This document shows, in pieces, positions 34,277 to 46,785 of a DNA stretch of 64,000 nucleotides; position 1 is the first letter of the stretch; each line of letters starts with the position of its first letter. Both the position numbers and the translations under genes were made by a program. Source of the DNA: Desulfosporosinus orientis DSM 765 (GTDB lineage: Bacteria > Bacillota > Desulfitobacteriia > Desulfitobacteriales > Desulfitobacteriaceae). The notes beneath the pieces are model-generated. The model saw only the letters and a list, made by a program, of their open reading frames with translations. It did not search any database and was not told the DNA's origin. The stretch is from assembly GCF_000235605.1 (NCBI RefSeq), contig NC_016584.1, positions 1,972,001-2,036,000 of the forward strand, written 5' to 3'.

Positions 34277-36694
34277 ATGAGTATGACAGAGGATAATATT
34301 ATCCAGCGACCCCTTGAGGAAGTTTTGCCCGAGTCTTTTTTAGGCTATTCCAAGCATGTTATCTTACAGCGTGCTGTTCCGGATGTCCGGGATGGGCTTA
34401 AGCCGGTTCACCGCAGAATTTTATATTCCATGGACGAAATCGGCATGTATACGGACAAACCCTACAGTAAGTCAGCCAGGTTAGTGGGGGATTGCATGGG
34501 GAAATACCATCCCCATGGGGATTCTTCAATCTATGAAGCAGCCGTGCGCATGGCTCAGCCATGGGCAACACGCTATCCCATGGTGGATGGACAGGGAAAC
34601 TTTGGCTCAATCGACGGGGATAATGCTGCGGCCATGCGCTACACAGAAATGAGAATGACCCACTTATCCCAGCTAATGACCCAAGACATTGAGAAAAATA
34701 CCGTTCTATTTAAAGAAAACTATGACCAGCGCCTTAAGGAGCCAGTGGTCCTGCCCAGCCCCTTTCCCAACCTTTTGGTCAACGGGGGCTCAGGGATTGC
34801 CGTTGGCATGATGTCCAATATTCCTCCTCATAATTTGCGGGAAGTGATTGCCGGTGTAATCCAGCAAATTGACGACCCGGAGGTTTCCCTTGAAGAGCTT
34901 ATGGAGAAAGTGAGTGGTCCGGATTTCCCCACGGGAGGCTTAATTATTGGCAGTGAAGGGATTACCAGTGCCTATAAAACCGGCCGGGGTAAAGTAACTA
35001 TGCGGGGCAAAGCCGCTATTGAACCGGGGAAGAACGGCAAAAGCCAAATCTTGATTACCGAGATTCCTTACCAGGTCAACAAATCAACCTTAGCGGCTAA
35101 AATAGGAAGCCTGTCAGATTCAGGGAAAATTGAAGGAATCAGTGATGTCAGAGATGAGTCAGACAGGGAAGGCATACGCTTGGTTGTGGAATGCCGGAAA
35201 GATGCTGACCCTTTGCTGGTCCTGCGCCTGCTTTACAAACACACCCAGCTGGAGGATACTTTTGGAATTATTAATTTAGTGATTACGGCCAATGGTACTC
35301 CCAAAGTCCTGGGGCTAAAAGAGATTAATGCCGCCTTTATTGAGCATCGCCGAATTGTTGTGACGAAGCGGACGGAATTCGATTTAGAAAAAGCCCGCCT
35401 TAGGGCTCACATACTGGAAGGTTTGGTTATTGCTATTAATAATCTGGATGAAGTGATTGCCCTGATTCGAGGCAGCAAGAATCCTTCCCTGGCCAAGGCT
35501 GCGCTGATGACCCGCTTCGAATTGTCTGAGATCCAAGCCCAGGCTATTTTGGATATGAAATTGCAAAACTTAACGAATTTTGAATTAGACAGCATTAAAG
35601 CCGACCATGCCGAGGTATTAAAGCTGATTGCCCATTATGAAAGTATCCTGGCCGATGTGAACAAGGTCTACGAAATTATTAAAAAAGAACTTAAAGAAAT
35701 TGGGGATAAGTTCGGGGATGACCGTCGTACCTTGATTTTGCCTGAAGAAATGAGAGAGCAGGTTGATTTGAGCTCCCTGGAAGAGCCGGAAAGCCCTATT
35801 CAGGTCCTGCTTACAGCACAGGGCTTTATTAAACGGACGGATCTGCCAACCCGGGGCAGGAAAGATGCCGGACTTGTTTGCTCTTTCAAGGATGGGGATA
35901 CCTTGGATTTGCGGCTGAACTGCAGTAATCGGGATACTCTCTACTTCTTCAGCCGGTCCGGAAAGTTTTACACCATTAAGGCGAAAACCGTCCTGGAAGG
36001 TAAAAACAAGGATAAAGGCGGCCCCCTAACAAATCTTTTCCCTTTGTCTCCTGAAGACAAGGTAGTATCCATTTTGCCGCTAAGAGATAATTCTGAGGAT
36101 TTATGCTTTGTTTTTGTCACCAAAGAAGGGCAGGTTATGCGCAGTCCTGTGAGTGATTTTGCCCATGCCCGCTCTTCAGAAGCCATGGGACTTAAAGGTG
36201 ATGACACTGTGGTTAAAGTTTTTCTCAGTGACGGTGAGGGAGAGCTGTTTCTGGCAGCTCAGAATGGTCAGGGAATTCGATTCGCCGAGGCAGAGATTAA
36301 TCCTATGGGCAGAAAATCCCGAGGTGTGAAGGGGATGACCTTAGGTAACGGAGATGGGATTGCCGATGCCTTGCTGATAGCCAAGGAAGAGGAAAGTTCC
36401 AGAGATTTAGTGATGGTTACCCAGCGAGGATTCCTAAAAAGGACATCATTAGACGACTACAGACCTCAAGGCCGTGCCGGCAAAGGAATTGCTATGGGTA
36501 AAGTTGATCTCATTGGTACGGGGTATGTCGTAGGAATTGCTGCTGTTCAAGAGGATGATAGCTTAAATATCATTCAAGAAAACGGCACCGCTACGAAGGT
36601 AGAAATCAAGGATGTAAAAACAGAACTTCGAACCAAAGCCGGCAGCCAATGGGTCCCTGTTTTATTAAACGATTATGTGGTTAGGATTGTATAA
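34277..36694 (+). CDS. parC: DNA topoisomerase IV subunit A (ParC)
   Basis: The 805-residue subunit has the catalytic Tyr122 in MRYTEM and the quinolone-region motif HPHGDSSIYEA, with Ser83 and Glu87 in wild-type-like states. The C-terminal pinwheel domain (from ~500) starts FIKRTDLPTRGRKDAGL; GyrA proteins have a QRRGGKG box there and this one does not, so decatenating ParC is favoured. RKSRGVKGMTLG occurs later in the domain. It is expressed with ParE from one transcript. A 41-base hairpin (36706-36747) follows. Confidence 0.82.
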   Translation: MSMTEDNIIQRPLEEVLPESFLGYSKHVILQRAVPDVRDGLKPVHRRILYSMDEIGMYTDKPYSKSARLVGDCMGKYHPHGDSSIYEAAVRMAQPWATRYPMVDGQGNFGSIDGDNAAAMRYTEMRMTHLSQLMTQDIEKNTVLFKENYDQRLKEPVVLPSPFPNLLVNGGSGIAVGMMSNIPPHNLREVIAGVIQQIDDPEVSLEELMEKVSGPDFPTGGLIIGSEGITSAYKTGRGKVTMRGKAAIEPGKNGKSQILITEIPYQVNKSTLAAKIGSLSDSGKIEGISDVRDESDREGIRLVVECRKDADPLLVLRLLYKHTQLEDTFGIINLVITANGTPKVLGLKEINAAFIEHRRIVVTKRTEFDLEKARLRAHILEGLVIAINNLDEVIALIRGSKNPSLAKAALMTRFELSEIQAQAILDMKLQNLTNFELDSIKADHAEVLKLIAHYESILADVNKVYEIIKKELKEIGDKFGDDRRTLILPEEMREQVDLSSLEEPESPIQVLLTAQGFIKRTDLPTRGRKDAGLVCSFKDGDTLDLRLNCSNRDTLYFFSRSGKFYTIKAKTVLEGKNKDKGGPLTNLFPLSPEDKVVSILPLRDNSEDLCFVFVTKEGQVMRSPVSDFAHARSSEAMGLKGDDTVVKVFLSDGEGELFLAAQNGQGIRFAEAEINPMGRKSRGVKGMTLGNGDGIADALLIAKEEESSRDLVMVTQRGFLKRTSLDDYRPQGRAGKGIAMGKVDLIGTGYVVGIAAVQEDDSLNIIQENGTATKVEIKDVKTELRTKAGSQWVPVLLNDYVVRIV

Positions 36695-36705
36695 TCTGTT
36701 ATCCC

Positions 36706-36747
36706 TATGTCACTTAGATCATTTTGAATAATGATTTAAGTGACATA
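36706..36747 (+). terminator. Hairpin after parC, without T-run
   Basis: TATGTCACTTA and TAAGTGACATA form an 11-bp outer stem, extended by ATCATT and AATGAT. There is no T-run after it, so it may be an attenuator or mRNA stabiliser. Confidence 0.5.
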
Positions 36748-36788
36748 CCATAATATTAGAAAGGAGCACAAATGTAGGAGGTAAGAAC

Positions 36789-37064
36789 TTGGATATATCT
36801 GAGGTTATTGTTAACGGCTCAATTTATGATGAGGAATATCATTTTAACAATTACGCCTTAACCTTGGTGTTTAAAGAAAGTACTCAGACTGAGAAAACGG
36901 TAAGGGCTAACCTGCGTTACTATCCTGGAAGAAATCAATGGGACCTGAATCCGATCTACTTCGAGTATACGGAGAATGAAAAAGAGGATATGATCCAGCA
37001 GATAATCAACAATGAATACTTCAAAGCTGCTTTCGAACAAGATGAGAAATATTTGCAGCAGTGA
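36789..37064 (+). CDS. Hypothetical 91-residue protein
   Basis: The family is not recognised. The TTG start at 36789 has TAGGAGGT upstream with good spacing. The protein is soluble and beta-rich at the start (VIVNGSIYDEEYHFNNYALTLV) and helical at the acidic C-terminus (EKEDMIQQIINNEYFKAAFEQD). It follows parC by 94 bases and precedes the rRNA operon, so it may be the end of the parEC transcript. Confidence 0.7.
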   Translation: MDISEVIVNGSIYDEEYHFNNYALTLVFKESTQTEKTVRANLRYYPGRNQWDLNPIYFEYTENEKEDMIQQIINNEYFKAAFEQDEKYLQQ

Positions 37065-37133
37065 AGGCATGGAACCTCTTTATCAGCATAATTTATTAAG
37101 AAATTATCTTCTAAAAATCCGTTAAAAAATCTG

Positions 37134-37262
37134 TTGACAGGAAATAATGAAAATGGTATTATTACTGAGCGCCACAAAATGGCGAAATGATTTGCAAGAG
37201 GGAATTGTTCTCGAATTGTAAATCAAAAAAATAGTGTTGACAACGGAAGTTGGAAATGCTAC
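37134..37262 (+). promoter_or_regulatory. rRNA operon promoters P1 and P2
   Basis: P1 is TTGACA (37134-37139) and TATTAT (37157-37162) with a 17-base spacer. A second TTGACA lies at 37237-37242 with the weaker TACGAC 17 bases downstream as P2. Leader sequence then runs to the 16S gene. The 37065-37396 gap holds no gene. Confidence 0.75.
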
Positions 37263-37396
37263 GACATAATTCCGGCCCAAACGGGCGATGGTCTTTGAAA
37301 ACTAAACAACAAGGACAGCCAATGAGAGAACTCGCAAGAGTTCGAAATAAATCATGAGTCAATCATCTTCTTTAAAAAGAAGTTTGAAATAACTTT

Positions 37397-38971
<1,575 letters not shown>

Positions 38972-39232
38972 CGGTTTAGAGCTTCGGCTTTAAACGAACA
39001 TCCTATTGGTCGGTGCTTTTGGTTAGGGAAGCTGAAAGGCAGAGCTGCCAAAAGATCAATAACGAGTCGTAAGACTCAAGCCGAGGGATCGGCAACTCAT
39101 TGGATTGAAGCTGTTGTTTAGTTTTGAGAGACCAGGAAATCCAAATTGATTACTGGAAACTCACAAATTCATGAAATTCGAATATAGTAGTAAGGAATTT
39201 TAGATCCGACTATTAAATTCGAATGACTGTAA

Positions 39233-39309
39233 GGGCCTGTAGCTCAGTTGGTCAGAGCGCACGACTGATAATCGTGAGGTCGATGGTTCAAATCCATCTA
39301 GGCCCACCA
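39233..39309 (+). tRNA. tRNA-Ile (GAT anticodon)
   Basis: The cloverleaf begins GGGCCTGTAGCTCAG and ends GGCCCACCA with CCA encoded. The acceptor stem GGGCCTG pairs with the 3' TAGGCCC end and the anticodon loop CTGATAA reads GAT. It lies in the 16S-23S spacer, the normal place. Confidence 0.97.
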
Positions 39310-39314
39310 TAAAT

Positions 39315-39390
39315 GGGGGTATAGCTCAGCTGGGAGAGCACCTGCCTTGCAAGCAGGGGGTCAGCGGTTCGATCCCGCTTACCTCCACCA
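39315..39390 (+). tRNA. tRNA-Ala (TGC anticodon)
   Basis: The sequence starts GGGGGTATAGCTCAG and ends TACCTCCACCA with CCA encoded. The anticodon loop CTTGCAA reads TGC. It is 5 bases after tRNA-Ile in the rRNA spacer. Confidence 0.97.
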
Positions 39391-39521
39391 ATTTGTTTAT
39401 GGGTCAATGCAATGTTCTTTGAAAACTGCATAGAGAAAAGCAAATGCGAGTAAAGTCGAGAATTCACAATGAAGAGTCTGGTAACACAGACCATTCAAAT
39501 AAACCTAAAGTAGCAAATATA

Positions 39522-42433
<2,912 letters not shown>

Positions 42434-42552
42434 TAAGAGTTGCGAAAAAGGTTTGAGTGGTTCAGGTTCAAAGATAATACTTGCAAAAGCGAAGATCTAT
42501 GCAGTTTTGAGAGAATAGCGATCCATCCAAAGGAAAGCGAAGATCTCAGACA

Positions 42553-42669
42553 TCTGGTGATAATGCCGGAGGGGTTCCACCCGTTCCCATACCGAACACG
42601 GAAGTTAAGACCTTCAGGGCCGATGATACTTGGGGCATAGCCCCTGGGAAAGCAGGACGTTGCCAGGTA
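42553..42669 (+). rRNA. 5S ribosomal RNA
   Basis: The 117-base gene starts TCTGGTGATAATGCCGG and ends CGTTGCCAGGT, which pairs with the start. It contains the usual CCCATACCGAACACGG block. Confidence 0.95.
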
Positions 42670-42675
42670 ACAAGC

Positions 42676-42705
42676 GAGAGACTATCTCTAACGAGGTAGT
42701 CTCTC
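42676..42705 (+). terminator. rRNA operon terminator
   Basis: GAGAGACTA and TAGTCTCTC form the stem with an internal loop, followed by TGTGTTTTA. It ends the rRNA transcript. Confidence 0.8.
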
Positions 42706-42776
42706 TGTGTTTTATAATACTGAAAGTGCGTGAATTTGGGGAGTCGGGGTTTTACTGAGTACCCTAGTAGAAAATT

Positions 42777-42826
42777 CGGCTATTTGGGGGCTTACTAATC
42801 TAGATTAGTAAGCCCCCAAATAGCCG
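42777..42826. terminator. 50-bp perfect palindrome, bidirectional terminator-like
   Basis: The arms are 25 bases each with no spacer; the centre is CTAATCTAGATTAG and the outer end CGGCTATTTGGGGG/CCCCCAAATAGCCG. T-runs flank it on the right and A-runs on the left. It could stop transcription both ways between the rRNA operon and the convergent small membrane gene. Confidence 0.85.
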
Positions 42827-42891
42827 GATTTTTTAATCAGCTCTAGAAACACCCCAAAACTATTTTAAAAACTATCCCTTATTCTTTTAAC

Positions 42892-43095
42892 CTATATCTT
42901 ATTTCTTATTTCTAAAAGCTTTCTAATAACAAATGCAATGAACTTAATTATTATTACCAGAGTAAATATAAATAAGATAAAAACTATATAATGATTATGT
43001 TTTTTCGCTAATAAAGTAAAGCTTTGAGCAAGAATAACATACACACACCAAAATATTGTTCCTAAAATCATTGTCCAGAGAAAAGATTTCATCAT
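42892..43095 (-). CDS. Small membrane protein
   Basis: The family is not recognised. The ~67-residue protein has two transmembrane helices (LWTMILGTIFWCVYVILA and YIVFILFIFTLVIIIKFIAF) joined by a short basic loop (KKHNH), with a basic tail. An AGGTGA ribosome binding site is close to ATG at 43095; a GTG at 43101 is the alternative. Confidence 0.55.
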   Translation of the reverse strand: MMKSFLWTMILGTIFWCVYVILAQSFTLLAKKHNHYIVFILFIFTLVIIIKFIAFVIRKLLEIRNKI

Positions 43096-43185
43096 AATCA
43101 CCTAAGACCATTATACATAGATCGAAGGGGTAAAAACACCCCTCGATCGCCCTAAACATGAACTTTGTAGACACCGCTGTGTCCC

Positions 43186-43434
43186 CTAATATTCATCATT
43201 AATGGAAAACTCTTCTTCATTGGCTAAGGTCAGAATCTCAAAAAAAACCTCAAAGACGTTGCCGGAAAAAGCGAGGGCTTGTACCAAGAATCTTACGCGC
43301 GTAAGATTCTTGGTACAAGCCCCTATTTCATTGTTGAATCTTATACACGAAAGTATAAACCTTTGATTTTTAGATAGCTGATTTAAGCCCGGGAGGCAGC
43401 AAACAAAGGAGAGACTATTTCTGACAATTTTCAT
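43186..43434 (-). other. Doubtful open frame containing a 48-bp palindrome
   Basis: An 82-codon frame exists, but codons 38-53 or so are made entirely of the perfect palindrome at 43275-43322 and no family is recognised. It may be an old gene fragment into which a hairpin element inserted, or chance. The A/T-rich 43435-43694 stretch after it holds nothing beyond the promoter region of the next gene. Confidence 0.25.
43275..43322. repeat. 48-bp perfect palindrome
   Basis: The arms are 24 bases each with no loop; outer end GGGCTTGTACCAAG and centre CTTACGCGCGTAAG. No T-run follows on either side, which distinguishes it from the terminator-like palindrome 450 bases upstream. Confidence 0.85.
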
Positions 43435-43694
43435 ATTATCCTGGATGCGAATTCGTCATTGTTCTTTCTTTAATGACAGTATAACTAAAATTTATGCCCC
43501 ATCAAACTAATATGTATTTGTTATTTTCAGAAATTTGTATTAAAATAGTTTCATAAACAGTAAATTTTGATAAATCATAATTAAAATTCTTGGATAAATT
43601 TTAGTTATAATTTTGATTTTGTAGTTTTTTTTAAACTCATTAGGGAAAAAAATCACAACAAAATAATATGTCATTATAAGGAGGTAGATGTCGT

Positions 43695-43901
43695 ATGTTA
43701 ACACAAAAGCGCGAATTTAGAAGCTCCACTTTTCAAAAGAGACTTAAGTTTAAAGTGGGAGACCGAATTGAAACCTTTAATCATTGCCGGGGAACGGTAG
43801 TTAGACTTGATCGTGATGAAAATGGTGACTTTGTTGTAGCACGTTTAGATCTTGTGCCTCACGAGTTTGCCTATGATCCTGATGATTTAAGAGTAATTTA
43901 A
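43695..43901 (+). CDS. Small basic/acidic SH3-like protein, unrecognised
   Basis: The 68-residue protein has a very good ribosome binding site (AAGGAGGT). A basic N-terminus (QKREFRSSTFQKRLKF) is followed by KVGDRIETFNHCRGTVVRLD, the usual pattern of SH3-like KOW/Tudor-type strands, and an acidic end (DPDDLRVI). This suggests a small nucleic-acid- or protein-binding barrel. No name can be given. It stands alone. Confidence 0.7.
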   Translation: MLTQKREFRSSTFQKRLKFKVGDRIETFNHCRGTVVRLDRDENGDFVVARLDLVPHEFAYDPDDLRVI

Positions 43902-43969
43902 TAAATACCTAACCGTTGATAAAATATCTGTAAGTTCTCCTTGACAATTATGAGAGAGCTTACAGATAT

Positions 43970-44254
43970 TTAACGTTTAACGGGAAGTAAAGTATACTTT
44001 TCGATTATGATAAAAACTAACAAGCTGGCCAAAGATACTGCGATTGAATAATATTGATTCCATCCGTCCTGCAAAACGAGGATATTCAATTTCAACATTA
44101 AATAATCTCCGGCAGGAACCATGATCAATGGGACAGTTTTCCAATACCATTTATCAAGAACCCCTACGAAAAAAACGACAATGAAGGCTTCAATCAACTG
44201 ATAAACAAAAATAAACATTGTGCTGGACAGGTATCGATCAGAGACCCAATGCAC
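43970..44254 (-). CDS. Small membrane protein next to DASS transporter
   Basis: The 94-residue protein has three hydrophobic stretches (MFIFVYQLIEAFIVVFFVGVL at 13-33, then around 41-55, then SIAVSLASLLVFIII near 70-84). The start is a GTG without a clear ribosome binding site, so the N-terminus is uncertain. It sits 46 bases after the transporter gene in the same direction. No family is recognised. Confidence 0.5.
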   Translation of the reverse strand: MHWVSDRYLSSTMFIFVYQLIEAFIVVFFVGVLDKWYWKTVPLIMVPAGDYLMLKLNILVLQDGWNQYYSIAVSLASLLVFIIIEKYTLLPVKR

Positions 44255-44300
44255 ATTGAAATATTGTTTTTCTAAAAGTAAAAGAATTGGAATTGGGTAG

Positions 44301-45713
44301 TTAAAGTCCTATGAGCGGCCACCATAAAAAGGCCGTCCCAATCATGACTATGGCAGAAGAGAAGGTCAGCCACAGCCCTGCCCGCAGCATTTCTTTTGAG
44401 GTATAGATGCCCGTTGTATAGGTTACTACACTGGGCAGGGTTTGAATGATAAGCAGAAATCCAAATAAGGTGGCCAGGTTGATGGTTATGGCCACTAAGA
44501 GAGGATTTAAATCGAGTTTCAAAGCAATTTGCAGCATGACGGGTATTAAGGTTAATACTACGGCAGGAATATTTGTAACAATCAAGTGGTAAAAATGAGT
44601 AAGTAAAATGAGCAAAGCAACGATCAGAAGAGGATGGGATAACCCCGCCTCCAATCCCGGAAAGGACAGCAATTTCCCTGCCAGGTAAGCCGAGGCTCCG
44701 GAGGTATTTAAGGCAGAAGCCATGGACAAACTTCCGCCTATCATAATAATCGTACCCCATTCAATCTCTTTTAATTTATCCCAATTTACGAATCCAATAC
44801 CCGGCAGGCCCATGAGCACCGTAGCCAGAATTGCCGGTACTGCAGTCGGAAGCTGATGAAATGATTCCGTCATCCAAAGGCAGACGGTTACTGCCAGGAT
44901 TATGAGACATTTATTTTCTGAGGTGGACAAGGGGCCTAATTCTTTGAGTTCCCGGCGCAGGGGATCAATATCTAATTTTTTAGCTTCAGGAGGAAACAAC
45001 TTCGGAAGAATCAGCCAGGTAATAGGGATCATGAATAACCACACGGGCCAAGTGATTTTTAACCAAGTGAAATAGTAGATATTTTCTCCTAAAATATTTC
45101 TCAATAAATCCGCTGTTAAGACATTGGCCAGAGAGGCAGGCAAAATACCCACACCACTAATACTTGCACCAAAAGTAAGCCCAAGGATTAACAGCTTAGC
45201 TGTATTGGACTGCGGAGAGAGTTTCATGGAACGAATGACAGCCAGAACTGCAGGCAGGAGGAGAGTAGTCCTTACGGCTGTACCGGGGATAAAGAAACTC
45301 AATAATTGGGGAGCTAATAATACTCCCAGTAAAATGCTCTGGACACTGCCTCCGAAGCGGATCAAAGAATAGTTGGCAAAACGTTTGCCAAGGTTAGTGC
45401 TGTTCACTCCTTGGGACATCATAAAGCCCGCCATGATCAGGAATGTTGACCCGTTAGAAAAGCCAATTAAGGCCGTATCCAGGGGGGCTGCATTAAGAAT
45501 GGGTAAAGCTGCAATGACCAGGAGTGAAGTAAGGGCCAGGGGGATTGGTTCCAGCACCCATAAACAGACCGAGGCAGCGGTTATGCCAATAGTAGCCCGC
45601 AGTGACCAGGCCAGGTCCGTGGGAAGCGCAAAAATAATGACAATAAAGATTGCGCAAGGGACTAATATCTCCATATACACTCTTGTTTTAGTCCTGTCCT
45701 GTCTGTTTGTCAT
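44301..45713 (-). CDS. DASS-family anion symporter (dicarboxylate/sulfate type)
   Basis: This is a ~470-residue membrane protein with about 12 helices. The motif GFSNGSTFLIMAGFMMSQG and the later MIGGSLSMASALNTSGAS are typical of the divalent-anion:Na+ symporter family (SLC13/CitT). In sulfate-reducing or fermentative anaerobes such carriers move C4-dicarboxylates, citrate or sulfate; the substrate is not fixed here. ATG at 45713 has AGAAGG 9 bases upstream; a longer frame starting at 45746 exists. Confidence 0.85.
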   Translation of the reverse strand: MTNRQDRTKTRVYMEILVPCAIFIVIIFALPTDLAWSLRATIGITAASVCLWVLEPIPLALTSLLVIAALPILNAAPLDTALIGFSNGSTFLIMAGFMMSQGVNSTNLGKRFANYSLIRFGGSVQSILLGVLLAPQLLSFFIPGTAVRTTLLLPAVLAVIRSMKLSPQSNTAKLLILGLTFGASISGVGILPASLANVLTADLLRNILGENIYYFTWLKITWPVWLFMIPITWLILPKLFPPEAKKLDIDPLRRELKELGPLSTSENKCLIILAVTVCLWMTESFHQLPTAVPAILATVLMGLPGIGFVNWDKLKEIEWGTIIMIGGSLSMASALNTSGASAYLAGKLLSFPGLEAGLSHPLLIVALLILLTHFYHLIVTNIPAVVLTLIPVMLQIALKLDLNPLLVAITINLATLFGFLLIIQTLPSVVTYTTGIYTSKEMLRAGLWLTFSSAIVMIGTAFLWWPLIGL

Positions 45714-45835
45714 AAGCCAATACCTTCTAACCAACAGAAAATTCAAAATATAAAGTATATTCTACCACTTATTACTGGCCTTTAGCTATTTTGATCATAT
45801 TGTTTTCCTAAGGTTTTGACTAAATAATATGAATA

Positions 45836-45900
45836 CTTTAAGCTCGGATTAAAGGGATGTTAAAAGTTTTGTCGAAATAAATGTCATAGATTTATTTTCG
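45836..45900 (+). promoter_or_regulatory. Tandem hairpins upstream of eutS
   Basis: Hairpin 1 (45836-45854) pairs CTTTAA with TTAAAG around a 7-base loop. Hairpin 2 (45873-45900) pairs CGAAATAAAT with ATTTATTTTCG, one base bulged. Two consecutive hairpins before the first eut gene are the layout recognised by ANTAR proteins such as EutV, but the consensus loop bases are not clear, so the assignment is tentative. The decamer CGGATTAAAG occurs twice (45845 and 45915). Confidence 0.35.
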
Positions 45901-45996
45901 AGAAAAAGCAATGCCGGATTAAAGAAGGACTTTGCCATTTTTTGACGAAAATACTCCTTTTAGTTTTTATAGATTATAGAAGTGGTGGTGTTTAGC

Positions 45997-46335
45997 TTGG
46001 CTGAAAAGCAGCGTGTCATTCAAGAATATGTTCCAGGAAAACAAGTGACAATGGCCCACATTATCCCCAACCCTCAAGGGGATATTCATGAGAGATTAGG
46101 GATTGTAACCTCAGGAGCTATTGGTATCATGACGATCACACCGAGTGAGGCAGCGATTATTGCAGCGGATGCGGCCAGTAAAGCCGGGGATATCGAACTG
46201 GGTTTTTTAGATCGTTTCACAGGATCCTTAGTGATAACCGGTGATGTCTCCAGCGTTGAGGCAGCTATCAAAGCAGCCGTCAGTACCCTTGTCAACATTT
46301 TAGGGTTCTCCTCAACTGAGGTGACAAGAAGTTAA
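45997..46335 (+). CDS. eutS: Microcompartment shell protein EutS
   Basis: This 112-residue hexameric BMC-domain shell protein starts at TTG 45997; a GTG 15 bases upstream is in frame but the family N-terminus ([16 protein letters not shown]) begins here. [40 protein letters not shown] is the standard EutS core. EutS forms a bent hexamer of the facet. The stop abuts the eutP start. Confidence 0.92.
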   Translation: MAEKQRVIQEYVPGKQVTMAHIIPNPQGDIHERLGIVTSGAIGIMTITPSEAAIIAADAASKAGDIELGFLDRFTGSLVITGDVSSVEAAIKAAVSTLVNILGFSSTEVTRS

Positions 46336-46785
46336 ATGGGCAGAATACTTCTAATTGGAGGCATCGGGGCCGGTAAGACCTCATTAAAGCAAATGCTTAT
46401 GGATGAGCAATTGAGCTATCAAAAAACTCAGATGATTGATTTTACCCATACCTTTATTGATTGTCCCGGCGAATACCTGGAGATTCCTCGTTTTTATCAC
46501 GTCTTAATCGATGCCAGCCACCAAGTCTCGGAAATCTGGGCCCTCCAGGATGCAACGAAACAGAGAACCTTCTACCCTCCCAAGTTTTCCAAGGTTTTTC
46601 GCAAGCCGATTATCGGGGTTATCACCAAAGTGGATCTGGCCAATGCCGATATTAAACAAGCCCGTACTTTTCTTCATTATGCAGGCATCGAAGAACCCTT
46701 TTACCCAACGTCAGTCATGAATGGGGAAGGAGTTGCACCTTTACGCAGGCGATTGGAGGCCTTGAATGGATCTGGCAAGGGTTAA
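46336..46785 (+). CDS. eutP: Ethanolamine utilisation protein EutP (P-loop)
   Basis: This 149-residue small GTPase-like protein has the P-loop GGIGAGKTSL (8-17), DCPGEYLE as the DxxG region and TKVDLA as the base-specifying motif. In Salmonella EutP has been linked to acetate kinase activity and regulation; its role in Clostridia is less clear. It begins directly at the eutS stop and overlaps eutW by 20 bases. Confidence 0.9.
   Translation: MGRILLIGGIGAGKTSLKQMLMDEQLSYQKTQMIDFTHTFIDCPGEYLEIPRFYHVLIDASHQVSEIWALQDATKQRTFYPPKFSKVFRKPIIGVITKVDLANADIKQARTFLHYAGIEEPFYPTSVMNGEGVAPLRRRLEALNGSGKG

Noticed and set aside
32343-36694. Assignment of the topoisomerase pair as gyrB-gyrA
   Set aside because: The A subunit lacks the GyrA box (QRRGGKG) at the first pinwheel blade, so topoisomerase IV is preferred, though not proven.
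45900-45950. Terminator hairpin just before eutS
   Set aside because: A T-run follows TTTGCCA, but the bases before it do not pair well enough (only about four base pairs), so it is not called.
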